A model generated the notes under the pieces. That model did no database searches. It saw nothing but the letters and a program-made list of their open reading frames with translations, and was not told the origin of the DNA. The position numbers were made by a program, and so were the translations under genes. 64,000 nucleotides of DNA from Leptidea sinapis. Lineage: Eukaryota; Arthropoda; Insecta; Lepidoptera; Pieridae. The stretch lies in the NCBI RefSeq assembly GCF_905404315.1, contig NC_066288.1, forward strand, positions 1,550,001 to 1,614,000, read 5' to 3'. Below are positions 1 to 11,110 of this stretch, in pieces (positions within the stretch are counted from its first letter, which is position 1; each line of letters starts with the position of its first letter).

Positions 1-830
1 ATTTAGAGGGTGAGTTGTACGGCGGTACTCGGTAATCTATTTCACATGTAGGTTAGTATATATAGTAAAAAACTAATTTGCTAGTTGGCTGTATATTGAA
101 TATCATAGCAAATTATAATTAGTGTTTCAAAATTGTAGGACTTACGTTTGTTGGATGCGCTCTTTGAAATAGGATGTGCGTTTAAGATTAGATTACTGAT
201 GTGTTTCTAAAAGTTGTTACCTCACCGATAGTGAATAGTTATCAATTTACAAAATCTTCAAATATATGCATACAAAAATTTTCTTGTTTTTATTTTTGTT
301 ATTGACTTGAAGTTATTTGTGTGAAATAAAAACCACAAATTATTTACATTTAAAGAATCTGTCGCCTACCAGTTATTTACAAGTAAAGCATACTCTGCGC
401 CTGGCTTCATTACCCGACTGCACCAGCAGGAGAGTTGTTTTTTCGAGTATGCATGTATTAATGTTTGGCACACTGTGCGACCTGAACTGACTTAGCTAGA
501 GAGGTGTCGTTAGATCCGTATTTAGTGTGGGAGTGGCACCGGGTATAAATTATGAATCAAAACACAACATAAGCTGGGATTACCAACACGTGGTGAAGTC
601 TGTAACAGTTTATCTGGCTAAAACTCTAAACACATTCAATAATAAAACTGTAAATAATAGATTAAAAAAAAACTAAAAACGAAATGTGGCCAGTTAAAGT
701 GATGAATGAGTTGGTTACAAACGAACATACATACAGGTGAAGCTATTAAATAGCTAAAAAAAGGTTATTTAGAAAAGGCCGACTGCTTTTCTGTATAACT
801 TGGAAATCGACTTATACAATTTTTCTTGTA
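1..830. other. AT-rich sequence without a recognised gene
   Basis: No reading frame, RNA gene or clear repeat boundary was recognised here. The sequence is AT-rich, low-information intergenic DNA. Confidence 0.5.
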
Positions 831-1117
831 TCCTACTAATATTATAAATGTGAAAGTTTGTATGTTTGAACTTATGTAACGCAAAAACTACTGAATGGAT
901 TTTGATGAAACTTTACAATAATATGGCCCTCACACCACAATAACATATAGGCAATCTATATATATATATAAGAGAATGTATTTTTGTATGTTCCCTAATA
1001 ACTCCCTAAACTATTCGACCGATCTTAATGAAATCTTTTGTAATAGATTCGTTGAAGCTCAAGGAAGGTTTACATATATAATTTATATGACAAAACAACG
1101 TTTGCCAGATCAGCTAG
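831..1117 (+). mobile_element. Small non-autonomous Helitron (287 bp)
   Basis: The element begins TCCTACTAATATTATAAATG and ends CAGCTAG. It is flanked by A at 830 and T at 1118, exactly the A|TC...CTAG|T arrangement expected of a rolling-circle Helitron, which makes no target duplication. A short hairpin (GACAAA...TTTGCC, one mismatch) lies just upstream of the CTAG end, as in Helitron 3' termini. The inside is non-coding. Two more copies with the same end logic occur at 15956-16247 and 44852-45108. Confidence 0.72.
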
Positions 1118-1926
1118 TTTAAAAATATTGTTAATTAAAATACAATGGGCTCATGTACCATAAACTTAGGTAGTTCATGGTAAATGAGCCCTATTAGTCG
1201 AGTGCCCGTTTGAACTAAACTTCTTAAAACGCCTAAAGACACAGAAACGAAGTCGGGTTTCTTAGTTTTTTATTTAGTGGTTTATTGTTTGATACACAAT
1301 CTGTTCTGGCAAAATAAAACAGAAGCTTTTGCATGGTTATTTTAGACAGTTTGGTACAGAACACATTAATAGGGGAAAACATATTTCAAAAATTAAGTAG
1401 GTACTCCACAAAAATAGCAAGTCAATGGAAAATTTTATTCAATTCACAATTTTATAAATCTGTAGTTTTTCGCCACCCTCCGGCAGAATTCTTGCGTTGA
1501 TGATACACTCTTATGAATAGGTAAGTAGGTATTTATTAGGTGTGGCGATAATGTTACAAGGGGGATTTAGAAAGGGTTAATGTGACAAGGTACAGTACAT
1601 ATATTTTAACATACAAATAGGTACGCAATATAATGCTTGACCTTTTTATGGTAGGTACTAATTAAAAACTATTGGGAGTATGAGCGAGGTAGCTACATGT
1701 CCTTACGTGTCAATCTGACAATTGTGCTGACTTTTGTTCACATTTTTATGGGTTACATACCCTCCAATATAGGTAGGATAAATATAACTTTTTGCACGGA
1801 ACCGTGATTTATTTTAACAATTCAAATCTTATAAGAAAGCAGTTAAAATCGGACCTGTTGTTTCGGAAATAATAAAAACTAATTTCCAACCATGTTTGAC
1901 AAACTTATAACTTGACAAATATATCA
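1118..1926. other. Intergenic, no gene seen
   Basis: AT-rich sequence with no supported coding region. Short direct words such as GTAGGTA recur but no element boundary could be fixed. Confidence 0.45.
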
Positions 1927-1930
1927 GATT

Positions 1931-1966
1931 AGCTGACCCGGCAAACGTTGTTTTGCCGGGTCAGCT
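1931..1966. repeat. Perfect 15-bp palindrome (hairpin) at a Helitron end
   Basis: The arm AGCTGACCCGGCAAA (1931-1945) is exactly complementary to TTTGCCGGGTCAGCT (1952-1966), around a 6-base loop. The minus-strand reading equals the GTTTGCC(G)GGTCAGCT end of the family's 3' termini, so this is most simply the Helitron terminator hairpin. Confidence 0.75.
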
Positions 1967-2209
1967 GGAGCGTTATAATTTATTTTTAATGTTCGACGGT
2001 GTGTGTGTTAGAATTTATGTTTAATGTTCGTAAGATTTTTTCTTCGACGTATTTTACAAATACAACTACTATGAAAAAGTATTCTATAGCGTTAATATAT
2101 ACTTAGTACCTACCTATATATATATGACACTCGCAAAATTTTAATTAATTGGTAACAGAATTTTCAGAATCGGCTTAGTCCAGATCCAGAGATTAAGGCT
2201 GGCAATGCT

Positions 2210-2312
2210 TTTGTGATTTCTCTGTTGTTGCAAGAGAATGTTGGCGTCTGAGAATACTTAACAGCAGGTCCGTACGCTCTTTAGTCCTCCTTTTCCATAA
2301 AAAAAGATTAGG
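2210..2312 (+). repeat. LINE 3'-end fragment (family A)
   Basis: The segment resembles the last ~100 bases of the LINE at 21740-23765: a TTGTTGCAAGAGAATGTTGG-like stretch, then GTCCGTACGCTC, and a CCATAAAAAAAG tail. It is a 5'-truncated insertion. Confidence 0.65.
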
Positions 2313-2630
2313 TACCCTGTAAAAAATTGTGATTAATGATTTTAAATTATTCTGCGATTCGGGACGGAGGCAAATCCAATAAATTAAAAGTCATGAAAAT
2401 CAGTCCAGCCGTTCTCCAAATATAAATGTTCGAACTACTATATTGTGTAATGTATGTTACTTTGTACTAAGAATTTTTATGATGTTCACCAGTAGGTAAT
2501 ACGTAGACGCTATAGTTTGTGAGCATAAATAGGGCGGATGTATGATGATTGATAGTAATGCAAAAGTTATGGGTAGTTACTGCAATATATTCCTTTGTCC
2601 TCCTAAATTATGTTAAACGATTTATTTCAG

Positions 2631-2768
2631 TCAGCATAGACATGCAGATTTTGCGATTTTTAAAACGTATGAGCAAGTCACGTAGAGTTGGCCGTAGGAA
2701 AAACGTGGCATGACCAAATGTAAGCCTGCTTCTTTTAGGGTTTCACCCTGCGATTTATTGATAGTCAT
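2631..2768 (-). pseudogene. Helitron Pif1-like helicase C-terminus, fragment
   Basis: A 45-codon minus-strand frame contains the late helicase motif: MTINKSQGETL, a short spacer, then FSYGQLYVTCS. This matches the conserved end of Rep/Helicase proteins of Helitrons (family knowledge: TINK(A/S)QGxTL ... SHGQLYVxxSR). The usual arginine after the final S is replaced by Y. The frame stops soon afterwards and no upstream helicase motifs join it, so it is a broken copy. It acts, or once acted, in rolling-circle transposition, not in host function. Confidence 0.72.
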
Positions 2769-3644
2769 TGGAAATGCAAATTAATAAGAATTTCGGGCGT
2801 TTAATATTAATAACCCCTCCACTCGCCCGCAAGCCCGTCCCACCGCCTGCCACCGGACCGCACCACAATAAAATACCAAATTTTATTAAATAATGTGCAT
2901 ACGTTGTTGTGTACTACGCTATTTCAGTAAGTAGAGGTTATTAACTGTCGAACGGGAACACTTTAATTTTCCAGGGTGAAAAGTATCTAAGATGTTGACC
3001 GGGGATGTAAGGTATCATCATGCTAAAATTCAATTAAATCGGTTCAATAGTTTCAGAGATTAGCCCGTACAAACAGACAGAGAAATAAGAAATTCCAAAA
3101 AAATTAGGACCTGTTCTACTTCTCTTCTTACATCCCCCTGACTCGGTTTTAATCTTTTTTTTTCTTTGTACAGAAATTTAATCTCTACAGATTTATCATA
3201 GGTATAGATTACTCGACCGAAGCCAATTTATAATTAAAGTACTATTTAAATTAATTTGACTATTTTGTTTCTGAACCGATTGCAAATTTAAATACTACGA
3301 GACTGTTATATTCACATCATCCAAATCGATGTAGCAGTTTCTGAGATTAGTAAGCACAGACAAAAGTCAAACTATTTTTTGCCCTCGGAGCGAATATAAA
3401 ATAGTTATTTTTAAATATTTAATGTACAGACTACGGCGCTCTTATATTTTATTATCTACCTATACCTACAGATAGCAATAAGTAGGTAATTTGCTTGGTG
3501 GTCTACTGAAACGTGACATTGGCTGAATTGTGGTGTCGCTTCCACAGAAGCCAGTGGAAAGAATAGAATAGAAGTTGGCCAAGAAATTCTAAAGTTTCAC
3601 CGGAAAAAAGACAGATAGACAAAAGTATTCAAAATAAAGTTATA
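2769..3644. other. Repeat-like intergenic sequence
   Basis: No gene is seen. A stretch around 2815-2870 is unusually C-rich (CCCGCAAGCCCGTCCCACC). The 2990-3170 part resembles generic lepidopteran Helitron or SINE body sequence (ATCGGTTCAATAGTTTCAGA), but limits could not be set. Confidence 0.35.
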
Positions 3645-3652
3645 ATCAGGGT

Positions 3653-3932
3653 CCGTGCCGGATTAAGCAGGCGCCGGGCCCCGCGCCTGCTTAATACATC
3701 CAGCAAATTCTTTCAAAAGCCCTCTATCTATAATAGAAATAATAGTTGGTATGGACTGTCTGACGTGGATTGTCTTAGTAGGAAAAGTTGTAACGTTTCA
3801 AGTTTTTGTGACATCAAATAAATTCAATATACTACATATTCATAAGATCCAATCAAAAAATTACGCCCAGGATGAGATGAGTATGTATATAGTAGTAATT
3901 GCTCTTGTTGCTACGTGGTTAATCCGGCACTG
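3653..3932. mobile_element. hAT-type MITE (280 bp) with 8-bp target duplication
   Basis: The ends are C(C/A)GTGCCGGATTAA in inverted orientation (left starts CCGTGCCGGATTAA, right complement starts CAGTGCCGGATTAA). They are flanked by identical 8-bp direct repeats ATCAGGGT at 3645-3652 and 3933-3940. An 8-bp duplication is the hallmark of hAT transposases. The left end contains a strong GC-rich hairpin, ATTAAGCAGGCGC / GCGCCTGCTTAAT. The element is non-coding and must have been moved in trans. Confidence 0.75.
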
Positions 3933-4259
3933 ATCAGGGTTTTACAAACTACACTTTGACAGAAATTTCAAATAATTCGATCAAGTGGTCGAGTCCGTAA
4001 TGGTCTTATTCATACTAACATATCGGAGGTACATAACGTCGTTAATAATACGCATGTTAAAATAAACGCGAAGATAACACTCGTACGAAGTAATTCAAGG
4101 GTTGAGTATGAAGTCCTCCAACTCGGACTGGGCGGCACAATCCTAGCTAACGGGTGCACCCTAACGTCCGGTGGCGGTTGGATATCTATGGACCGGATGC
4201 CTCAGTGTACTTGCCTGAGTTAATTAATACCTCTCTCTGGACCTCGGCACTGTCTTAAA

Positions 4260-4345
4260 TAAACGCGTCGATGGTGCAATAGGTGGAACCATCGACTTTC
4301 ACGGTGCCCCCGGTTCGATCCTCGCTAACTACGTACAAATATGTT
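4260..4345 (+). repeat. Possible tRNA-like SINE head
   Basis: GCGTCGATGGTGCAATAGGT resembles a degraded box A and CCGGTTCGATCC resembles box B, about 45 bases apart. The spacing suits a tRNA-derived SINE promoter, but no cloverleaf forms cleanly, so it is not called a tRNA gene. Confidence 0.3.
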
Positions 4346-4634
4346 TTTAGTTTTTGAGGTCATAGGTACACATATACAAATTTGTCCTCTTCAGTTTCTC
4401 CTGACGCCTCCTCCTAAAAAAACAACGTCCCTCATGTAGGTGTAGCGTAGATGTCTTGAAGCACACTTAAATAGTAGATGACACTGTTAAAATATATTAA
4501 ATAGCAATTATCACGCGTCTGAATGTTTTCAAAATATTTTATTTTGTGTGTAATACGCAAACTGTAGCGGCGATACGCAAACAGCAATTTGGAATGTTCC
4601 GAAGACACCATTGATATTATTATAAGTATAAGAC

Positions 4635-4842
4635 CCATATAGCCGAATAGTTAGTGACTAATATGATGAATATGGATGTTTGTTTCCGAGTCATGGATAT
4701 TTATATATTGTATCTATGTATGTTTAAGTAAGTATATTGTATTAAATATATCGTTGTCTTGTACCCATAGTACAGGCTGTGCCTAGTTTGGGGCAAGATA
4801 ATCTGTGTTAAAGTGTGTCAATATTATTATTATTATATAAAT
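4635..4842 (+). repeat. tRNA-derived SINE body (family S)
   Basis: Shares with 16608-16855 and 25020-25262 the order GATGAATATGGATGTTTGTT, TATGTATGTTTAAGTAAGTA, TCGTTGTCTTGTACCC and TAGTTTGGGGCAAGATAAT, ending in ATT microsatellite repeats. The tRNA-like head is mostly lost in this copy. Confidence 0.75.
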
Positions 4843-6028
4843 GTCTTATAAGAAAAGATGCAGAGCATGTCTCGCATGCTTTCTGTGATGTGCTGGCTGG
4901 ATCGGCGTATCTTTACAGACTAGGAATGTATAAAAATACTGGATATAACATGTGATGTAATTAACATAATTTATGTTATCTTTACATCTATCATAGCATG
5001 ACATATCATGGCTGCCCCCGGACTTTCGCCCGTTTGCTTAGCAGTTTATAGACGCGGATGGTTGGTATTCTGTCACATCCAGCGTCAGCTCCAGGTGAGC
5101 TCAGCGCCCGGGAAACGGCTCCTTCTACGTCGTAAGACGAAAACTGTCTGTACTGGGTCTTTATTATCTTTATTTGAAAAGTGCTTCCTTTGCCATTATT
5201 TAGTAGTTTTATAACGATATAGGTAACTAAGTTAGCATAATTATTTTTTATAACACTTGGCCAAAAGTTTGCAAGTTGGCAAGTTATTGAACAACAGTAG
5301 CGCTCTAGTATTCTGTGGTGGTATAACGTGAAAAAAAATACCTCAACTAAAATCGAGTTGGCTAAGATGATATTTAGTTTGATACACGCGTGTGTTGTTG
5401 CTCTTAATTTCTTCAGTTTATCGTTTGGTTTGCTGTGTTATAATGGCACGTATAGTTATAATTCATATAGTCAAGACCCTTTCCGAAGAAATACGTTATT
5501 TCCTTCAAACCCTCGGGCTTTGGCCAGACTACGGTGCTCATCCACAGTTTGGTGTAAAAGTAACGTATTATGATATATTGCTGCAAAACCTATTCCAAAA
5601 AAATATATAAATAAGTATAGGTAATGATTGTAGTAGTATGTACCTAACATACTACTGGCTAACTAGGTTTATACAGAAATAAGATTTAGATAAAATCTAA
5701 ACTAAACACTTCGGGTAGAGTACCTAAAAAAGTAGAAAAAGCACTAATCTTTCTCATATTTTGAATTACAATTATCAGATCTTATATTTATTGGAAGATT
5801 TCTATTAAACAAATCTACAATAAAACTCTTTTGCAAAATAATAAATGCTCTTCCCTTTGCGGCCTTATTAAATTATTTTTCTATCCAAAAATTATCTGTG
5901 ACAAGCAGAGACATAAAACGTTGTTGAAATGTTATTTTAAACATCAAAATCATGCGGTTATCTATCAACTAAGAACGAAATAATTACGTGTACAAACAAA
6001 GCAATATACATTAAAATAGTAATTGTAG
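4843..6028. other. Intergenic; GC-richer patch near 5000-5130
   Basis: No gene is firmly supported. A GC-richer patch (about 5008-5130) holds a short open frame ending at a good donor-like CAG|GTGAGC, but no partner exon or family match was found. The rest is AT-rich and lies upstream of the Ly6 gene. Confidence 0.4.
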
Positions 6029-7957
6029 ATGAAAACCACAAAGTATTTCTTTCTGTTTGTCTTTTTTTGCAAAGAAACATCCTCTTTGATGTGCTACAAC
6101 TGTTCAACCACAAATCAAGACCTGGGGGAATGCGCCGGAGATTTTGTAAATCCAACCCATGTCTTCAACGAAACTCGTTTCCTATTAGTTAACTGCACAG
6201 GAGGTATATTCTCACACCGTTTTCATTTGTTCCAATATCTATGCCCATAAATCATAGGAATTTAGGTCTATCGAGTCAGATGCCATACTAGGAACTGCCT
6301 AGTCTGCATAGGAAATCTGAAAGTTTCGCACTTTATCACTACGAAGAAAAGGCTTCATTTAACTGCTTTGTTGAACTGGGCAGAATTCTCTCTGGAAAAC
6401 TGCATTTCACAATTGCAGTGTTTAACATTTATTTTAAGACACTATACGCAATAATGATTTAATATATATATTATAATATAATATGTAGATAATGCCATGT
6501 GCTTCGTTCGTTCCTGGGCGAGCCGGTCGAAGCACGCATGGATTGTGCAGAGAGGTTGTTATCACGTGAGCAAAGATGATGAAACACCAAGGACCATGAG
6601 AGTACCAAACAGAGCCATGACGTGTAAACATGAGAGGTTTGTTACTGCATTGAATACGCCATAAGTACAGCTATTAGACCCGGGTTCACATATCATGAAC
6701 TACGTTGAAAAAAGCTAAAGACCGTATGAAGAAGTGTTTGTATTGAGGCGTACGAAAGAGAAAGGGGGCATTTAATGTCGATACTAAGTTATTTTACAAA
6801 GAAAAAAGAAATTGTGGAAGAAGTGATCACCCGTCAAACAAAACAATCGACACGAGACAAGATTTTCACGACGGTAGCTTCCTTAGATATTTCCATTTCT
6901 GATATTTCATCTAAGATAAAATCCGCATTTATGGATAGTTATAGTACCTACAAAGTAAATCTCTTTAAAATTATTAACTTATTTGAACCTGCATTAAGCG
7001 GTCGTGTATCGTAAATTAAATTTTTTGGAGATAGCTATCAATTTATCAGTTATCGTTAATTTTTGTTGATAAAGTGGCATTAAATTAAAAGAAATAAAAT
7101 CATATTTTTACCATTAGGGTATTTATTTGTATGTGTAAAATATAAACCCGCGTCAGCTAGAATATTTTTTTAACTGCAGTATATTCCACAGTTAATTTAA
7201 ATGGCGATTCACGATTTAGGCTGAGAGACTTTGCTCAGACTTTACTTACGTAAAACTTTCCTGATTATTTATTATTTTATTATTATGATAAAACGCGAAC
7301 TTTTGTATTCGGCCGTCTTAGCTTTAGCTCGATAGCATTTCAGCTGTCAAATGATTATAAAAACGAAATTAAAAGTTTATGCTAAGCTTACACTCAGTCA
7401 TGTTTTACGCGAGTAAGTCTGAGCAAAGTCTAAGTTCGCTCTATAGATCTCAGGCTTAGATACCGAGTAATACACAACTATATTGGTTTTAGAAATAAAT
7501 TAAAATAGGGCAAACCAATTTGTAATCCTTGTATATTTGCTCGATTTTATAACAAACAATATATTCTTTATTACTAATAAATCTTGTATTTAAAATTTAT
7601 GCACATTTAATAAAAAAACATATAAAATATATAAATTACAATTATAACCTTTCACAAAGCGAGCTGTAGGTCGAACTTATATCAGGTAATAAAAAGAAAA
7701 GACGGATTTGTGCAGATTTATTCGGCTTTACAAAGAAAAGCAGAAATCTACAATTAATGCATTGTCGTAACTAAATTGATAGAAAGGTTATTCTTAGGCT
7801 TGCAGATGGCGAGTACAATGTGTGTCTTTGTCAAGCTGACTGGTGTAACACGGTGGAAGCCAGTTATAGCAAGAGGAGTCTTTTCTATGCATATTTGTTG
7901 TTTATGGTTTTACAAACCGGTAATAGCGCCGTTATGTTATTTATTAATTATTGTTAA
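6029..7957 (+). CDS. Secreted/GPI-anchored Ly6/uPAR-domain protein, three exons
   Basis: The exons are 6029-6203, 6489-6636 and 7798-7957. The splice phases fit (G|AT, then AG|G) and give a 160-residue protein. Residues 1-20 are hydrophobic, like a signal peptide. Ten cysteines follow at 22, 25, 35, 56, 63, 82, 104, 117, 119 and 124. The opening CYNC and the closing CLCQADWCN are the diagnostic three-finger Ly6 pattern, and RGC precedes cysteine 82 as is common in insect members. The tail after residue 125 is hydrophobic and suits a GPI-attachment signal. Possible N-glycosylation sites are N47 and N55. Insect Ly6 proteins act at the cell surface, for example in septate junctions or channel modulation, but the specific role cannot be read here. 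The start codon follows a TAG that could be an acceptor, so a 5' UTR exon is possible. A polyadenylation-like AATAAA lies near 8246. The gene converges on the minus-strand gene ending at 8849. Confidence 0.85.
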
Positions 7958-8848
7958 CCCTTCATTTACGGATTGTGACAATACATGTGGCGTGTTTTAA
8001 ACGCTAGCTTTATAGACTTATAAGCAGCTTTCACTTTATCTAAGTTGCCTGAGTGTATTTCTACGAAAAGGATTGTAAGAAGTGTGTATGTTAGTGGGCC
8101 GTGTCCGCTGCACTGTCCACTCTTTTTTGTTGATATATTGTGTCGAGCCTACATAATTACTGATATTTACTTTAACTTTTGTACAGTTGTTAACATCAAT
8201 TATTTCGTATCAATTATATTCTCTATAAACTTCGGAGTGGCTAATAATAAACAAATGAGTATGTTAAAGGTATGTTTTATTACAAAATTATTCGCTTATT
8301 TCTAATACATAAATATCTTATCTATATTATATCAAAATACGGCTTGTACTGTTATTAAATATTTTGCTATAAATACATTAATTACTCTATTTAGAAAGAC
8401 TATGAAACTGGGAAAATATGAATTGAGTAGCTTTTATATTGAAATACAATATAGCACAACTTAGTCTGTGTTTATTTTTAAACTGAGTCCAAAAGAAATT
8501 ATCCTATTTCCCATCAAGAGCATTTAAGCATCTAGAGTTACAGATTATTACAAATTGGGAGAATTTTTGTAAGTAGTAGTAGTAGTAATGGTACGTACCT
8601 TATTCATTCATAATAAATTAATTATCGATAATACTTGTATCTATTACTGGCTGACGCCATTTTATAATATCTCCATGGGCTGTTACAATCGTGTTTCAAT
8701 TAAAGCCTGTCTGGTATTGAAAGTGTAACTTAATCACCTCAACAACTGGGAGTATAATAACGGTGGGATATGCCTATATTATTATCATTATTATTATTAG
8801 AATGATTCATGATTTGGTCTCAACATAATAATTTACTATTCTAAATAT
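7958..8848. other. Intergenic between convergent genes
   Basis: This holds the 3' flanks of the Ly6 gene and of the minus-strand secreted-protein gene. An AGTAGT microsatellite sits at 8574-8588 and an ATT repeat near 8776. No further gene is supported. Confidence 0.5.
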
Positions 8849-11110
8849 TTATCTATTCCTATGACTACGATCTTCGGCTTCGAGGTCTTTTGTAACTGAG
8901 TCTGCTACTTCGCTTGTTATTGCTCGAGCGATAAAACCCGTAAGACCCGTGTCGTTTTTTCGTGTTTCAAAGAAATTGTACACATATTCCTCTAAAGTAT
9001 CTTCGTCGAATGGGACAAGGTCACTCAAATCTATTTGTCGTTTCGTACGCTTTACGTGTGCTTTTTTTACTGACGAATAATTTTCTTCAGCACTCTCTAC
9101 TATACCTTTCCTGTAAACTTCTATCGGGACGTCACTTCCGTCGCTTACGTCATATTTAATACCAATATCAGCTTCCTGTATTTCTATTGAACCGATTCCT
9201 GAATCTATCAAGGATGTTAAATTTGTTGATTTGCTAGACCTGCTGATTCTATTTTCAGCTTTTTTATTATATTTGTCCTTTATTGGATGCAAATGCTTTA
9301 CCTCATTTGTCTCATATGTTTTCGCAATATCGCTACTGGAGATAGAATTTACTGGTTTTGGTTTAGATCCATAAGTTTTTACTTTTGAATGGCCCTGAAT
9401 GATAAGGTACATTGGTGTGACATCAGCAGTTGGTTTGGTATCTTCTGATATGGTAATAGAATTTCGGGTTGGTGTCAAAGGTGTGGTAAAACGCATATTT
9501 AAGTAAGGATCATGTGTATGTGATGGCTGATCATCCTGTGCGAGACTATTGAGATAATGTGAATTAAAATATGGTTTTTTAAGGGAAGGAGTTGTCCCAA
9601 CTTGAACTAACGATGGTGGTGGCTGCATTGTTTGCATTACTTTTAATTTTTCCATATCATCTTCTGCTTGATCATTAAATATTTGTATATTCTCAGACGC
9701 ATGAGCGTATAGATAATCTTCGGGTCTCTCAGGATCTGTGACTAAAGGCATTGATATCATTGAACTTAACATATCAACAACACTGACTTGAGGTTTTACA
9801 GTTGAATTTAAAATGTTTTCTTCATTATAATTAGTTGTTGGCTTTATCTCTGTTGTTGTATCTTCGTACATCATTGTTGCATCAGTTGTGGTTTCATAAG
9901 TAGACTGCTCGAATGTAAATGTATCAAGAGGATTGCTCGTCGTAGATGATAAAGTTGGTAAAGCAGTTGGTAGGAAAGCAAGTTTAATAGGCAATTCAGT
10001 TGAAGTTGAAACTTGGTACGATTGTGATTGCGATATATCAAAGAAATATTTCTTGGACGAATAGCTATCCTGTTCTTTATGAGGAATTATATTGTATAAA
10101 TAGTTTTTAGTCTGATCTTCTTTGAACGGCGTGGTTGGACCCCAACCAGCATAATCACTGCTCACTGTATTTATAGGTAAAGTCTGAGTCTTATTAAAGT
10201 CCACAAACCAAGTCTGATTATTATCAGTTGCTTGATATATCAAATTAGCTTCCTGAAGAGCAAATGATGTTATTATTTCTGGCGTAGAAGCTGTGAATCT
10301 TTGTGGTATTGTAGCTTCTATGATACGTGTAGGAGGCGTAGATTGAGGAGTTTTATTTTCATGTTGAATAAATAGCAATGGCTTATAGCCTGACGGAGGG
10401 GGAGGTGGTGGGACAAGAATAGTCATAGGATAATGTCCATTAAACTTATATGAATAATCTTCATACTTGGAAGGCGATGATGTAAGATGCCTTTTAGGTG
10501 GTACAGATGGTTTCGAAGATATACTTGGCTTTCGCGAAGATACTCCTAATACTAAGACCTCTGACTTCTTCTCTGGGATTATTTGGCTTTCAGTCCTACT
10601 ATCATCTGCCCAATAATGGACCTTATCTAACATGGGTGGTTCATAATCGTAGGTCGGATCATTCCGTAACGGATCTCCTCGACCTGTTAACGGTTTCCAT
10701 TGTTCAAAGTCCATGCGAGGTGAAAAGATGGAGGCAATTCCGCTTAGGCTTTCACGTGGATCTGAAAGAAAAGTTATCAATTTAAATGACTAACATATTA
10801 GCATAATTTGCACCTTATAAGTTAAAGTAACTTTAAAGCAATTCTTGTAATTTGGGTTTTATCGGTAACAATTAGTCACAATTTAAGCCTAGGTAAAAGC
10901 CTTATAAATTTAGATTATGTTTCTTAAATATAGTTTAAATTATGTTATATAAATAAAAGTAAGAGTTAAAATGTGAAATAGAGATAATGATGAATATTCA
11001 CTAAACTTACTCGGAATGCTTGATACATGTTTGTATGAGTGTGAAATAGGATCTGAGTTTGTCGGCTTCAGAATTGCTAGAAGTGTGATCAAGATAAAGC
11101 TGCTCCTTAC
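8849..11110 (-). CDS. Secreted Ser/Thr/Pro-rich protein with furin-like site (5' exon not located)
   Basis: The large exon is 10761-8849. Its acceptor TTTCTTTCAG lies inside the longest open frame, so the first few residues of that frame are intronic. An upstream exon (11110-11011, acceptor TGTTTGTCTAG, donor GTAAGT) joins in phase (A|AT). It encodes a hydrophobic stretch, SSFILITLLAILKP, like a signal peptide. The visible product is 670 residues. It is rich in S, T, P, Y and Q, has a run of prolines (complement of 10396-10414), and carries the dibasic motif RTKR followed by QIDLSDL about 66 residues before the stop. That is a likely proprotein-convertase site releasing an acidic C-terminal peptide. 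No known domain was recognised, so a role as a cuticle, matrix or precursor protein is only inference. The initiating Met lies in an upstream exon; an ATG|GTAAAT at 13548-13544 would fit in phase but is unproven. Confidence 0.78.

Larger units (their letters stand above)
1927..2768 (-). mobile_element. 3' half of a coding Helitron
   Basis: Read on the minus strand, a Pif1-type helicase C-terminal fragment (2631-2768) is followed by about 700 bp of non-coding sequence and then a terminal palindrome at 1931-1966. The palindrome matches the 3' ends of the small Helitrons nearby. The terminal CTAG has become CTAA. A plus-oriented LINE tail (2210-2312) lies inside. The combination suggests a decayed autonomous Helitron. 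Its 5' half was not recognised. Confidence 0.6.

Noticed and set aside
5008..5214. GC-richer 68-codon frame with a donor-like site
   Set aside because: No partner exon or family match. Kept only as a remark in the intergenic entry.
6775..7014. 79-codon plus-strand frame between Ly6 exons 2 and 3
   Set aside because: No signal, cysteines or recognised motif. It lies in an intron of the reconstructed Ly6 gene and is lysine- and isoleucine-rich, as random AT-rich frames are.
8574..8588. AGT microsatellite as regulatory repeat
   Set aside because: Only five units of a simple repeat; nothing supports a function.
10762..10780. ATG-initiated start of the large minus-strand frame (MITFLSD)
   Set aside because: These codons are the polypyrimidine tract and acceptor of the intron. 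Splicing at 10761 joins the signal-peptide exon in phase.
10498..10785. Plus-strand open frame opposite the secreted-protein exon
   Set aside because: It is the antisense shadow of a 1.9-kb coding exon and has no family content or splice partners.
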